From NCBI GenBank assembly GCA_022818135.1, contig JAFMSR010000019.1, positions 35,213,723 to 35,277,722 on the forward strand: a stretch of DNA of 64,000 nt, given 5' to 3'. The notes beneath the pieces are model-generated. The model was not told the DNA's origin, made no database searches, and worked only from the letters and a program-made list of their open reading frames with translations. The translations under genes were made by a program, and so were the position numbers. How positions within the stretch are numbered: the first letter of the stretch is position 1; every line of letters begins with the position of its first letter. This stretch comes from Saxidomus purpurata (taxonomy: Eukaryota > Mollusca > Bivalvia > Venerida > Veneridae). This document shows, in pieces, positions 12,901 to 26,803 of this stretch.

Positions 12901-15900
12901 GTCGATTTACTGAGATTTCAACATAATACACATACTTTTCTTTGTGTTCCAAACACTTTCTGTAAATTTTAACCTGCCAATCTTCATTATTTAGTGTCTT
13001 GCATAAGGTAATGTAATTGCCATTGAAATAACTGTCACATAATTTTCGCTTAGTAGTGGACCCTTAAATCAACGTGAGTATTACCTAGGTTACGGTACAG
13101 GAGCATGTAGCTTACATGTGTCATAACAAGTGCACATACAAAATTTATACACTACTTAGCGATACTAAAACAAAACATTACTAACACAAAATCAGCGCAT
13201 TCTAGAATACACTGGCACAGCATAACACATTTACATTGGCCAGGAATATATGTGTATGAACTTTGCAGATCAATTCATTTAATACACATTTGTCAAGTCT
13301 TTAAACAGTGTGTAGAGGAAAGATTTCCAGTGATTTTGCCTAAGTCATAAATTTACTTCAAATTTAGATGGAGCTACAAAGGGAGGTAATAAGTTTTTTG
13401 GCATATATGCAATTTCTCTACACACAGTGTAAATAGACAAAGAGAGATGATATATAAAATAATTAAAGGGGGGCGGAGGTGAAGCAGAAACAAACAGAAC
13501 CAAAACAAAACAAAAAAAAACAAAACATTTTGATGATTATTTTAATCATATCCTTGTTAAGGACTGCCCCAATAATGTAATGAACAAGAACTATAAATAA
13601 TATTGATTTTCTAAATCTCTCACCTGAAATTTGACATACAAAGTGGCTAAGTTATAGGACAGAAAACTTTCCTCAGAAACCAGTCCAAGAGTTCTGATCT
13701 CTGATTGGCTAAACTGAGTCCATTTTGAGAAAAGACCAATCAGAAGCCTGAGATTTCAGACTGGTCTTCAAGGAAAGATCTATAAAAATGGATGTGACTT
13801 AATATTTCTATGGTTTAAGATAGTCATAACAGGACGGTCCTTCATTTGACCAATGAAGTTTGTTATGAAGCAACTTTGTGCGACACATAAACAGATTTTA
13901 ATTTGGGGCATCATAATACTGTTTAAAAAGTGTATTTTTAAAAAAAAGGCCTGCATTAGAAAGGACCAAGGTTCAAACCCAACACAAATGAGATTGACTT
14001 ACTTGTAGCTGCCTTGATGGAAGCGAAGGCATTAAATTGGCCATGTTATAATTATATCAAAATTAGACTAACTGAAAGTTCAACTTCATACTTTTAAATC
14101 AATAAGTACATGCTATAAAATTATGTAGTGCAGTATTTCTTTCAATGGTATTGCAAACAAGAGCTCCTACATGGCGCTATATGGCTCACCTGGCTACTAT
14201 AGGCTAAAATACAAGGTTGGCAATCACATCACAGGGTCAATTTTGACCAGGGAGACCAGGGAGTCATGATTTTAACACTATGCGTAGAGGTCCAGTACAT
14301 TGCTACATGCCAAATAGCTAAACTCTGGGACTTTTTTTTTTTTAGACAAGATTTTTTAGGTTTTCCCTATATTTTTTATTTTATAAATAAATAATCGAAA
14401 GTCTATGTGAAGTAAAGTCATAATGCGTACACTTTTGGTAAAGGTCCACTAGGCAATGATACATGCCAAATATCTAAGCTTTATATTAAGCCTATGTAAA
14501 ATAAAATGAGCCAAAGGTTGGGTCAATTTTGAACCCGGGATCAAGTAGCATCCTTGCCAAGGCTCATCAATAGTGGTTTTAGAGGAGATGTCGTTTGAAG
14601 GAAATAAAGGATGTACTGCGTACGTTGGATGGTGAGTGGTCCAAATAGATCATCCTTGCATTTTGTGCAAGGTGAGCTAAAACTAAGAAAGGCTTTCTGT
14701 CAACTTTTTTTCATGAAGAAACAACCCCAAAAGGCATAATTATGTCAACATTGTTTCAGGGTGAATATAACATGGTTCTATCATTATTATAAATCCTAAA
14801 AGTTAATTTATTTTTCAATATCAGTATTTTCAAAGTGATTCTGGGGCTTTAAAAAATACTTTTAAAGGATAAGACAAGGAAAACAGAGATGGACAAAATG
14901 AATATCACATGTATATATTCTCACATGAGCTTTACAAGCTCTAGTAAGCGGAAAATTCAAACTTAAAACAAAACAGGCAAAAGAATACAATTGGACAATA
15001 CAGAACTCAGCTCAACCTGATTTAAAATTGAGACAGCCCTATTTATAGATGAACCAAGCGGAGATGGAATGTTCCATTGTAACCTTGAGGGGTGATACAG
15101 GTGTGAATCAACATTGTCCTCTGGGATAGAACGGCAGTTTCCATGTTCATCGTAAGCAACGTCAGGATGTAGTATCCTTGAACAGACACATGTACATCGT
15201 GTAAGTTTGATTAAAACTTAAAACAACTTTTCCGATACCCTGATATTCTTAAATATGCACACTCCTGTGTACACTCTTATCAACTATTAAACTATTCATG
15301 AAACAAATGGGTGTTAAATTATGTCAAATATGCTTTGTCTTTTCAACTGCAGTCTATTTAAATTACCACTATTCTTTAATATGTATACAACTGTGTATGT
15401 CAACAAAAACTGCAACTCTACCTGAAACAAATGGGTCATAAAATACATCAAAGAAGCTTTGTCTCTCATGTCTGACAAGTCATTCCCTGGGCAAATGTCT
15501 TTTCTTTGGAAATCCTTTTATACTTTAGTGTTATCTCTCACAGTGATGTTAGTTTGGAAATTTCCTACAGTAAACTGGGTTATATTTGCGATTATTCAAT
15601 TTTCACTATTTTTGCGAATTTCCAACATTGCTTATCTAAAAATCTTGTGAAAAATTCATTTTCCATTGGTTAACTATTAGAAAATTCTTCTTTCGTGAAT
15701 TAACAATTCACACAATAAGTCTGTCTGCTCACAAATGGTGATGATTTTTATCATGCCAAAATAACCCAATTTGCCAGGACTGTCTAAATTAAGACACTAA
15801 GGTGTTAACAGAACATGCAGTTTAAGTCACTTCCAGTATTCAATCTAGATTATCATATTTGGCTTTAGTTTTAGTTAAATTTCCACCATTACAAAAACAA

Positions 15901-18900
15901 AATACCAAAAAAACAAGAGTAATCCAAATGGAAAGGTCAGGACTAACTTCCTTTTAGAGAGTACTCCTGGATGATATAGGTATAATATACTCCATATATT
16001 ATCTAATTACTTCACAGAGAAAGTTCACATAATATTATACAAATTGAATGTACTTTCTTAGATAAAATCAAAATAAATGCTGTAGATAAGTCCCAGTATT
16101 TGGGTACACAATGTAACCAAGTAATTACTCTGCCACTTGCAAATGACACAAAATTTTATCTTAAAAATTCATAGTGAAGGGTTTTCAGTGATTCAAAAAG
16201 TAACTACATGTAGCTTTAAGTTGTTGAAGTATCAAAAGTTTTCTGATCTTAGATATGTTTGTATCAGGGACAACATTTACATGTGACACATGCAAGAACT
16301 GTTACACAGTCAAGCCTGATCAAACATATCTTATACGACAAGAAAACGAGAACAGCCAAAAGTAATGTAGTAGAGGTATCATACGACACTTGTACTTCCT
16401 TGCCATTGAGCTAGCTTTTATGGCAGCATGGTAGAGTGTCTGCTTAGCAAACTAGAAGTCCTGAGTTTCGAATACCACTCAGGACAAATTATTTTACATG
16501 GTTATATTTAATGTTATGTAGGATTCATCTCATGCTATTACTTCTAATCTAAGTGAGTTATTTACGTTGGGCACCAAATATAATATTGTAAAAATCCTTT
16601 GCTCTGAGCGGGATTTGAACTCGGGAAAAGTACCGTATTGTACCTCTACCACAGTAATACTGCAGTATACATGAAGTCTTGATTGTTATGCCATTATAAT
16701 TCTTTGAATCCTGTAGTGCTAACTCCTAGAATAATATAACTGAGATTAATTCAGTGCTAAAATAGCTACACAGTAAGAGATCTATAACGTGCGACTATCA
16801 GCTAGTGTACGGTAATAAGACGGGTATGAAACATCTGTAAACAAAGAAAAATGTCCAGATACAATGCACAGCAAGCAATGTTACACACAAACACAGAAAG
16901 CATTATGAGTGAAATACAGGTTTGAAGAATAATAAGCTCAAATCACCATAGCAACCACATAAAGATCACCATAGCAACCATGCACAGCAAACATCCAGTG
17001 TCCCAAAATACCTGAAGCATTGTTTTATGTGCCATGCTGATACATCTGGTTAGATTTTCTTGTATGTCCCATAGGAGCCGTGCCGGTCTAGATAGTGAAC
17101 TACCCGAGCTATTTTTAGAATCATGCAGGAGGTCAAGGTCACAGTCTCCAGAGTCAAGAGGTTCTGAAACCAACCCATGGATGGCTCTAGCAAAGCAAGG
17201 TTATATTATAATTAGTTTTTGATTTTTTTGACAATTCATGTACTCAAAATTCACTTTATTCCTCTAAATAACTGCAGGATTTAATACCAGTACCTTTAAA
17301 TTCTTTCAGGCTTATGTAGGTCAAGGTCACAGTCCAACAGGTTAGGTCAAATACTGAGTGTACTAGCTAGAGTGTACATGTACTTAATTTAACTTTTTAC
17401 AGCTATCTAAACAAGAACACAACATTGACAGAATTTCACATTTACAGTCCAATTTCCAACACTGAGCCGTGAATGTAAAAAGCTTATTGTAAAACAATGG
17501 TAAAATCCGAGAGAAACATAAACGTTGTAGCTCATGGGTCAAATTCAGATTATAACAGTATCTATGAATTTAATCACTGAAAGCTAATGGATAACGTCAT
17601 CTAAAATTGGTTAGTTCTCCCCCTTAAAAGAGACCCAACAGGTCATGAAGGATGGCTTTTTTTCCCCTTGGGTATTGCAAATAAAAATCATATCATATAC
17701 TGCAAACCTACATTCATTCGTGAACAATTACTTATATCTTGTATGTTTGCATAAACTTTTTCTTTTTGGGGTGAATTTTTGTTTAAATGTTAGATTTGAA
17801 AACATGATCAGAAATATCTTTTTTTTCACTATAAATGCAATAGACAGCCCTTGAAAAGGTGAAACAACTTTTTGTATGGAATTCCCAAAATACAAAGCCT
17901 AACTTTAAGAAGAGCGGTAGTGTAGAGGTTAAGGTGTCTGCCACTCATCCTGGAGGTTGCGGGTTCGAGCCCCACTGGGGTCACAGCCATACCTCCTTAT
18001 ATAACACCAGTACTGGTTTTTCCAGAAAGCGGATTCGAGAGTGACTCGATAAGCTACAAGCTTTCTTCACAATCGAGCTAAAATAAATGAGTAGTATAAA
18101 CTAACTGCAACAAAACAAATATAGGTTTACAGTACCATCCTTAGCATCCAGTGATTTTTTTTTCGCCGATTTGACTCTGAAATTCGGCGTCTTCCCAACT
18201 AACAAAAATGGTCAAAATTCCCAAACCAGGCTTTAAAATTCCCAAACACGAGAAAAAAAAAAATTTTGATTTTTTTTTTTTTTTCAAGTGCTATTCGGCA
18301 CGATATAACCGGCAGTACTTCCCAATTTTGAAGTTTATCGCGCTAAAAATTCCCAATTTGAAAGGTATGGGCTATTGCCAAAAAAAGTAAAAAAATCACT
18401 GGCATCACCAATACTAGTCTAGACATGACCAACAACAATTTATTGACCCAGATCTGATAACAACAATTTATTGACCCAGATCTAACAACAATTTATTGAC
18501 CCAGATCTGATAACAATTTATTGACCCAGATCTGATAACAACAATTTATTGACCCAGATCTAACAACAATTTATTGACCCAGATCTGATAACAACAATTT
18601 ATTGACCCAGATCTAACAACAATTTATTGACCCAGATCTGATAACAACAATTTATTGACCCAGATCCAACAACAATTTATTGACCCAGATCTGATAACAA
18701 CAATTTATTGACCCAGATCTGATAACAATTTATTGACCCAGATCTGGTAACAATTTATTGACCCAGATCTAGAGTAGAGGTGTTATCAATGTTGTGATTA
18801 TGACAGAGTTGACTTTCCAGAACTATGTACTTACAAATTTTGTAGTATTTCATTAAATTTTCAAGTACTTCAGGTAAGACCTGCATAACTCAGATTTCAG

Positions 18901-21900
18901 AAGGGGCCATTTTAAGGGAAGAAGAGATCCCTTTTTATGTTAGAATATTGGATTTGGCTAAATGGGGCCTTACAGAAGTATTAAGCTCTATGAAAAAAAC
19001 ACAGTTTCAGGGATGTCAACTTTCTACATGCATGTTATGAAACATAAATATATATACAGAATCTGATGTTGAAAACATTAGGTCTGCTAAAAAGGTATTA
19101 TATCGGCAAGGTTATAATCTTACAATACGACCCCACCCCCTCTACGTTAAAACTTTTAAAGTTGTAGGACAGTAAAAAAAAAAAAAGAAAAAAAGAAAAG
19201 AAAAAAAAAACAATCATCGAACAGCAGTAAAATGAATGATTTTAAAGTCTAACCATTACGTAACCATGATAGTGGCAAATGATTCTGCCTCTGCGACAAG
19301 TGCAGATCATGATCATACTGAAAGGACTCATTGTTTCGAGGGTTGACCGAAAAACTGCTAAAATAAAATTAAGAAGGACGTACGCCAGTTTTGCGGTCAA
19401 CCCTTGGACTTTGCTTCTCAGAAATTTTAAGTGAGCACATCGTTGAATAACCAACCGAACTGTCCAAATTGAAAGATAGACAAATCCATTTTCAAAAAAT
19501 TTAGGAGGGTAGGGGTTAAGAAAAAATATAACAATATCTGACATAATCATATAAATGAATTTCAAGACTGCACATGCAAATGATATATTTTTGCCAGATG
19601 TCACATTACATTTCCCTGACCTCATAATTATACTAGTGAAAATCTACTTGACAGCTTCCCCAAACACAGACAAGAACTGTAAACTTATAAAACCTAACAA
19701 CTCTCCATTTCTGCTAAAAATGGAGCTAAAACACAGCTTTTTCATAACTTCAAATCACCTCCACTGTCTAAATAATGTTGCAACCAACACCAAGACTTAG
19801 TTCTCTCACTTTGAAAATTAAAAAAAAAGTCAGTTATACATTATCTTTGAATGATTTTTGCCATTTCACACACAATGTTCTAGATATAAGAATCTGCATC
19901 AAAGACAACTTACAATGTAACAAAACAATCTTAAATTTACATTTGAATGTACACTGTTCACAAAAATGTATTCTGCATAAAACCCCAAAGAGTTGTTGAA
20001 TTTTTTACATTTATTTTTTCTTAAATATTTCCCTTGTCTAAAGAAGTTTCTAGCACCCCTCCCCCCACTGCACCCCAAATTTTTTTTTTGCATTTTTCTG
20101 ATGTAAGAATGATGTAATTATCTATAACTTGTAAGTTTAACACGTTTCCACAATATTTAGATTTGGTCATTTTTACCTAATCATTGTTCTGAGAAGAATC
20201 AGTGTGAGATCCCTATCCTCCACAAGAAACTGCCAACTTTCTCACATACAGAGACATGTTCGGTAGCCCATCTTAAACCCATGACCCTCAATCTATGTGA
20301 AGATACACTGCTTTCAAGTCAGTGACCTTAACCGCTCACCCTGGAGGCGGTGACATAACTTTGCTGGTGTTAACTGATTCTGACTTTGCAACCAGTGCAG
20401 ATCATGATCAGCCTGCAAATTTTCAGTTTGCACCCCTTTGAACAAATAATGGTACTGTCCATATTGATAGATGGGACTAGTCCATTGTAGAAATTAAGGG
20501 GAGTAAGGATTAAAAGACACTGATTTCCACGGGAAACTGAAGTGATAGTTTATCACATACTTCAATCTATTTCCTGAAAAGGGTTGCTCATCAAACTGTG
20601 AGGATTGATCATGAAACTATTTTATCTGAATTTAATCAGAGAAGCAGGCACAGTTGTTTTACAACCAACCCTCAAAATTTATGAATACTTTCATTGAAAA
20701 TTCCAGATTTGTAGAACCCCTAGAGTATGAAATTTTGAAAATAAACTTATTTTAGAAACCTTGGGAATGAAAAGTAGTTCCTCTTCTATGGACTACTTTT
20801 CCAGGTGAACTTCCTTATCATTGTGTTTTGAATGAGAATAGTTTTATAAACCAGTCAATTTTATCCGGCAGAAATGTCACAAAGCATGTTATATACTAAC
20901 CAGAATGTAAAAATGCATATAAAAATGTATTTGCAAGCAAATAACAGCAAGCTGTTACTATACAAAACATTCAAATTACTGTAAAAGTAATTTTTTCACG
21001 AGGTTTTTATTTTCGCTAATTTTTGCGAATGAAGCAAAAAAACAATGATTTTATATAAAATAGCATTCCCTCACAAATTCAAAGACTCACTAATAAATAG
21101 AAAATTGCAAAATAAAGAACTCATGAATATGAAGCCTTTTACAGAAATACTGGTTTTTATTTAAATCATAAAATAATTTGCAAGCTGCTTTGTAAAAATA
21201 TGAAATATTGACTGGGTTTTATTAATTTATAGATTTCAACTTGGAATAAAATACATAATCTTTTGGTTCATTTAAGAAACAGTATACTCACTCAAAGGTT
21301 AGGTTGTATTCTATGATATGTCCAAATACTGGTGCATCTGCCCACGAGTGTTCACAATTGAAGCCGGCTCTTCCATCCCGGGCCACGATGACAGAAAATG
21401 ATTTGTCAAACCAAATCGATTTGCCGTCAGCGACAAACAAATATTTTGCTCTGGGTGTGAGGTCATCATTCACTTCATCGGTCAATACAAGCTGAAAACA
21501 TAAACCCCTTATTTTGCTATATGTCCCCCTGGGTTCATAGGCTCAAACACAGCACCTGCAAGCAACCAGACCTACCGAACCCTATACCAGTCAGTAGGAC
21601 AGCGCGCTGGACTTTTTTCAGTGCTTGCCAATAAAACAAAACTTTGTCAGTAAAAAAAACCAAGGATGTGTATAAACAAGGGCCACAAGTAGCAAGATAT
21701 TAAGTCAAGAGTTATCAAACTTAATTCTTTGATATCCCTGAATACTACAGCAAAGTTTTAAATTAATACTTCAAGTGGTTAATGATATATGTGCATGACA
21801 GTGCCAGTTGCACACAAGACTTTAACTAGGAATTTCTAAGTACAAATCAAGAAACATTTTCATAGGGTTATCTTCTCTTGCTTACAGACAGGTGTCATAA

Positions 21901-24900
21901 TGGTACATAAGTATTCCAACTTTCAAAGTAAAATCACAAATGTAAAAGTCAACAAGTGGACAAGAATGAAAATTTTGAAATTTGAATGAAAAGTTGAATA
22001 GGGTCATAATTCAAAAGAAATCCTTGACAGAGTTACCTTCTCCTGCCTGTGTTTGCGAATCAAGATGGTAAACAAGTATTCTAACTTTCAAAGAAATTTC
22101 TCAAACAGTTTAGTCAAAAAGTGGACTAGTATGAAAAACTTAACCAAGATTCTAAGTCGATAAAGGGCCTTAATTTTTTTTAACTCCTTGACAGAGTTAC
22201 CTTCTCTTGCCTACAGATGGGGGTAATGATATCAACAAGCATTCAAAGTTTCAAAGCAATATCTCAAAGGGTTAAGTCTATAAATGGATTTTACCCATAT
22301 TCAATGTATTTTCTAAGTCAAAAAGGGGCATAATTCTGTCAAAAACCTTGACAGAGGTATGTACTCTTGTCTGCTGATGGAGGTATTGATGATTAATAAG
22401 TATTGTAAGTTTCAAGGCAATACCTCTAATGGTTTTGAAATAAAGTTTGGTGGTACGTAAAACTTAACCAAGCTCAATACACTTTCTAAGTCAAAAAAGG
22501 GTCATAATTCTGACAAAAACCTTGACAGAGTTATGTACTCTAGTCTGTAGATGGAGGTTATGATGATAAACAAGTATGGTAAGTTTCAAAGCCATACTTC
22601 TAATGGTTTTGAAATAAAGTGAGGTGGTGCGAAAAACTTAACCAAGGTGTGACACCAACGCCAACGCCGAGGCGTGTAGGATAGTTCCCCTTTTCTTCAA
22701 AAAGTCGAGCTAAAAATAGGTTTGTTTGCTGTCTCCCGACCGACCCGCTAAAAATGCTGCGCTCCGAATATTTTTATTAGACCACGCCGGTCAAATTTTA
22801 AAAAAATATTTTTTGATCATTTCGACATGGTAATTTGTAGATGAGATTTTTTTCTTTATTTATTTTACATGAAAATGTTTTACGAAAACTGGTATAAGGA
22901 ACAAATGGCCCAAGGGGTGAACAGGTATTCTAAATAAAATACGTTTTTGCTCATTTTGCGGGTTTACAGGAGAAAAAAACGTGTTTTAGACGGGAGGGAA
23001 TATAACCCTTTTTTTTTGGGGGGGACAGGGCCATTGTAAACACTGGAGTCTAAGTTTACATATGGGGTCAACAAATTTAAAACGTGGTCCCAAAATATGA
23101 GTTCTAATGAACAGAGTTTACTGTAAAAATATTTTTTTTTAGTAAATCTATCTTACATGGAACAAAGCCTTTTCCACCATTGCCAAAGACTCTGCATTGA
23201 TACCATCCATAAAATGCTTCTTCCGTATCGTAGCCCATTCTTTCCTTTCTATACCGGTCAAGGCTGGCAGACTCTTCTCAGCTTCAGTGTAGGATTCTAC
23301 AAAAACAGAACTGTACCTTTTTAATGTTTATTTTTATACTGATTTTCTTTAGCCCGATTGTGAAGAAAGCTTGCAGCTTATCAAATCACTCTCCAGTCTG
23401 CTTCTTGGAAAAAAAATCAGTGATGGTGTCATGTGAGGTACAGTCGTGACACCCGAGTGAGACTCAAACCCGCACCCTCCAGGATGAGCGGAAGACACCT
23501 TATAACCTCTACACCACCGCTCATAGCTGAGGAATTGCTCAACTTAACAACGCCTGGCATAAGTGTCTATTATCAGACAAGCTATACATTATAGTCTGTG
23601 TAATAAGAAATATACAATAAAAGGTTAACACCCTTGTTGGATGTGTAGTGTAACAAGTGCATAAAGAAGGCTATATTGACAGTGCTGTATATTACAAGAC
23701 ATTACAAGATTTAGTGAAATTCACATGTGATCTGTGCATCAGTTTCAAAAGGGAAAACAACATTAAAAGGCTTTAAAAGCTATAAGCTTCTATGAGGACA
23801 TACACGTCCTTAGGCCAGTGATTTGTCGTTACTCGAACCCGCCGCCCCTATTTTTTCGTATTTTCGAAAAAAAAAAAAAAAAAATCAAAAAAAATTTATA
23901 TTTTTTTTTCAAAATTTTAAAATCGTGAAATTAGAGGTCCGTTTATACAATTGATAACGTCAAGAAGCTGCATTCGTCCAGTGAATTTTTTGTACATGTA
24001 TAATTATGATATATTTGGCGGATAACAATATGTATGTTTTAATATCACAGTCCAGATTTCATATCATCCAGGTTTAAAAAATGGGTATCTCGGATACATT
24101 CATAACTTATTTATTTGTTTATATTTTGAGCACTAAATAAAAGCTGCATGTTACAGCTTTTTGTACATGTATAATTATGATATATTTGGCGAATGAAAAT
24201 ATGTATGTTTTAATATCAAAAATGAATCTTAGATGAATATAGATCTATATTATCAGTTTCTGGTAGGATAGTCAAAATGATTCAAAACGTTTTCAGTAGA
24301 AATACAATGTTCCAAGTATAATTATTTGTAGGAATATAAATCAGCGGCCGACTTTCTATCCCTTTAATAATCTCTTATTTCATGAACAAAAATAAAAAAT
24401 CATTTCAAAAGTTCAATATTATTTTCAGAAAACAAAACTTTCTAAGTTTCTAAATAGAATATATAAGAAAAGTGCTACACGCCCTTGAACGGCCTCATTC
24501 CAAAAAAAAATCAGAAAGTTTAGAGGGTGAATATTAGAAAGTGGTGATCATGAAATTATTTGAGCCAATAACAATTTAATTTTGATAACTGGTTTCAGAG
24601 AAATATAATTTTAATGTTTTTATATTGAATATAGAAAATAACAATTAAAGGGCAATAACTCTGGAGATACTTATCCAATCTTGACGAAAGTTGTGTGTGC
24701 ACCGCGGCATTATGCTCACTTATTTTAAGTTTCATGAAATTATAGCCATTTGTTCTTGAGTTATGACTCCGGATGGACGGACAGACGGACGGAGTCCGAC
24801 GGACAACGCCAAAACACTATCCCTCCACCTTTGGCAGGGGATAAAAACACCATATAGTGACATTTCCTTTTTATATCTATGTTTAACTAGCCTGAATTTG

Positions 24901-26752
24901 TATGAATTCAAATTGTTTCCTCTATTGTTTAGTGTTGTACTTAAGAGTACTTTTGCTTCCGTAAGAAACTTTTGTACTTATCTTGATCAGCTATACTCAG
25001 TATACCAATTCCCGGTATGTAACAATTACTGGGAAAGGCCGCTAAATACTTCCCTGTAGTTTCCATTCTCATTTGTTCTGTTTTAATTATTTTCCTTTGT
25101 ATTTGTTGTTAGTAAGCATGAGGAAATATATATATTTTCCCTATGTTTAAACACTGAATGAAAATTTGATGACAGTTTGTCTGGAAATGACCTCCGTAAC
25201 AAACATGTAACAGATGTATTTATACAAATTTTATATCAAAATGTTCAGAATAAAACTAGCTGTTTAAAATATTAAACTCCAAATTCACAGTACTATACAT
25301 TGGGTAATATTAGCGATGATTTAATTTTTCGCCATTTCGCAAAGTATCCACTTTGCTAATTTAAAAATCTCGCTAAAGATTAATTTCACATAGATTTACT
25401 ATTGACAATTCTCCCAGTCTGTCTGCTGATAAATCGCAAAATTTTCGTCGCGTGACAAAAAACTAAAAATTTAACTAGAATTTCTTTTACACAGAAACAA
25501 CAAAGTATAATGAAACTGCCTTTAAAGTAACAATAATGCTGTCTTGGTTGAAAATGTCTTACAGTACAGTTTACAGGTTATACCCGGTACTATACATTGT
25601 ATATGGGCAAAATGAATTTGATAGACATCATGCACATACAGTACTGATTTTAATATTAAGTTTCTGTGAAGTTTCTGCCATTTATGGTGCAAATTTCTTC
25701 ATCCGCTGCAAAAAATATTTTGAAAAATACATTCTATGCACTTAAATTACATGTACATGTAATACTCTTGTTAACATTTAGGCTTTATCAGCAATCAAAC
25801 AATAAACGAAACTTGCAAACTCTGGGTGTCAGTGTTTATGTAATTTATGGCTCCCTTGCTGTGCCTATGTGGCCACTGACATCTAGCAATTACTTGATAA
25901 TTTAATAGATATCATATACATAACTGTAACAACATTTTCAATGTTGAGAGATTTTCCTGGTGATTGTAAAGTTTTTTTTTCAGGGTGAAAATTATTATTA
26001 GTGGTTTGTATAAACTTGAAACTTGAAAAAAAAGGGCCCTAGTGATGCCCCGAAAGAGGTGCCTCACTGGTCCTCTCCATGTGCTCAATAAATGGCTATG
26101 TAATTTTAAAATCCTTCCATGCATGACAGAGTAACATGCATACAGTATTCCATACTTTAAACACTAAGTGTGACCTTGACCTTTGAGTCTTGGGTCTTGC
26201 GACACATCCGTTGGTGCTAACATTTGTGCAATTTAAATCCTGAAGGGGGGGGGGGCAAAAAAAGTTATAGACCGGACACAAATGTTTGCATATATCAAAG
26301 ATTCATCCTCCTAAGGGACCTTGACCTTTTTTTTGTGGTAGGGATGGGGCTTGCACGCCGATCGTTTGATTGCTAGACATTGAGCCTATATTTTAAATCA
26401 AAGGGTGAAAATTATATATAAGTGGTTTATTTGTGAAATAAACTTTGAAACCTTATGAATAAAAATACAGTCGGACACGATTTGTAAGTATCTAGGGCTA
26501 CCTTCAAACTCTAGTGGCGGTGGGTGGGTTGCTACCTACATTTGGTGGGTAGAATGTGTGCTATTTTTTAACCTCATGTGTTACAGGGGGAAACGGAAGT
26601 GTGAATATATGAATATATAGAGGAATCCATTACCTTAAACTAAAATATGACCTACCATTCAAAGGACCGGGTTGCCAAGGTATTTGGGGGGGGGGGGGGT
26701 AAAATTTTTTTTTTTTTAATGGTTTGTGGGTTGGAGGTTTTTGTGTTGGTGG

Positions 26753-26803
<51 letters not shown>

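Noticed and set aside
17167..17173. Alternative acceptor TTTCAG for CPT1 exon 11
   Set aside because: Using it would bring an immediate in-frame TGA after the split codon; the upstream GCTAG keeps the frame.
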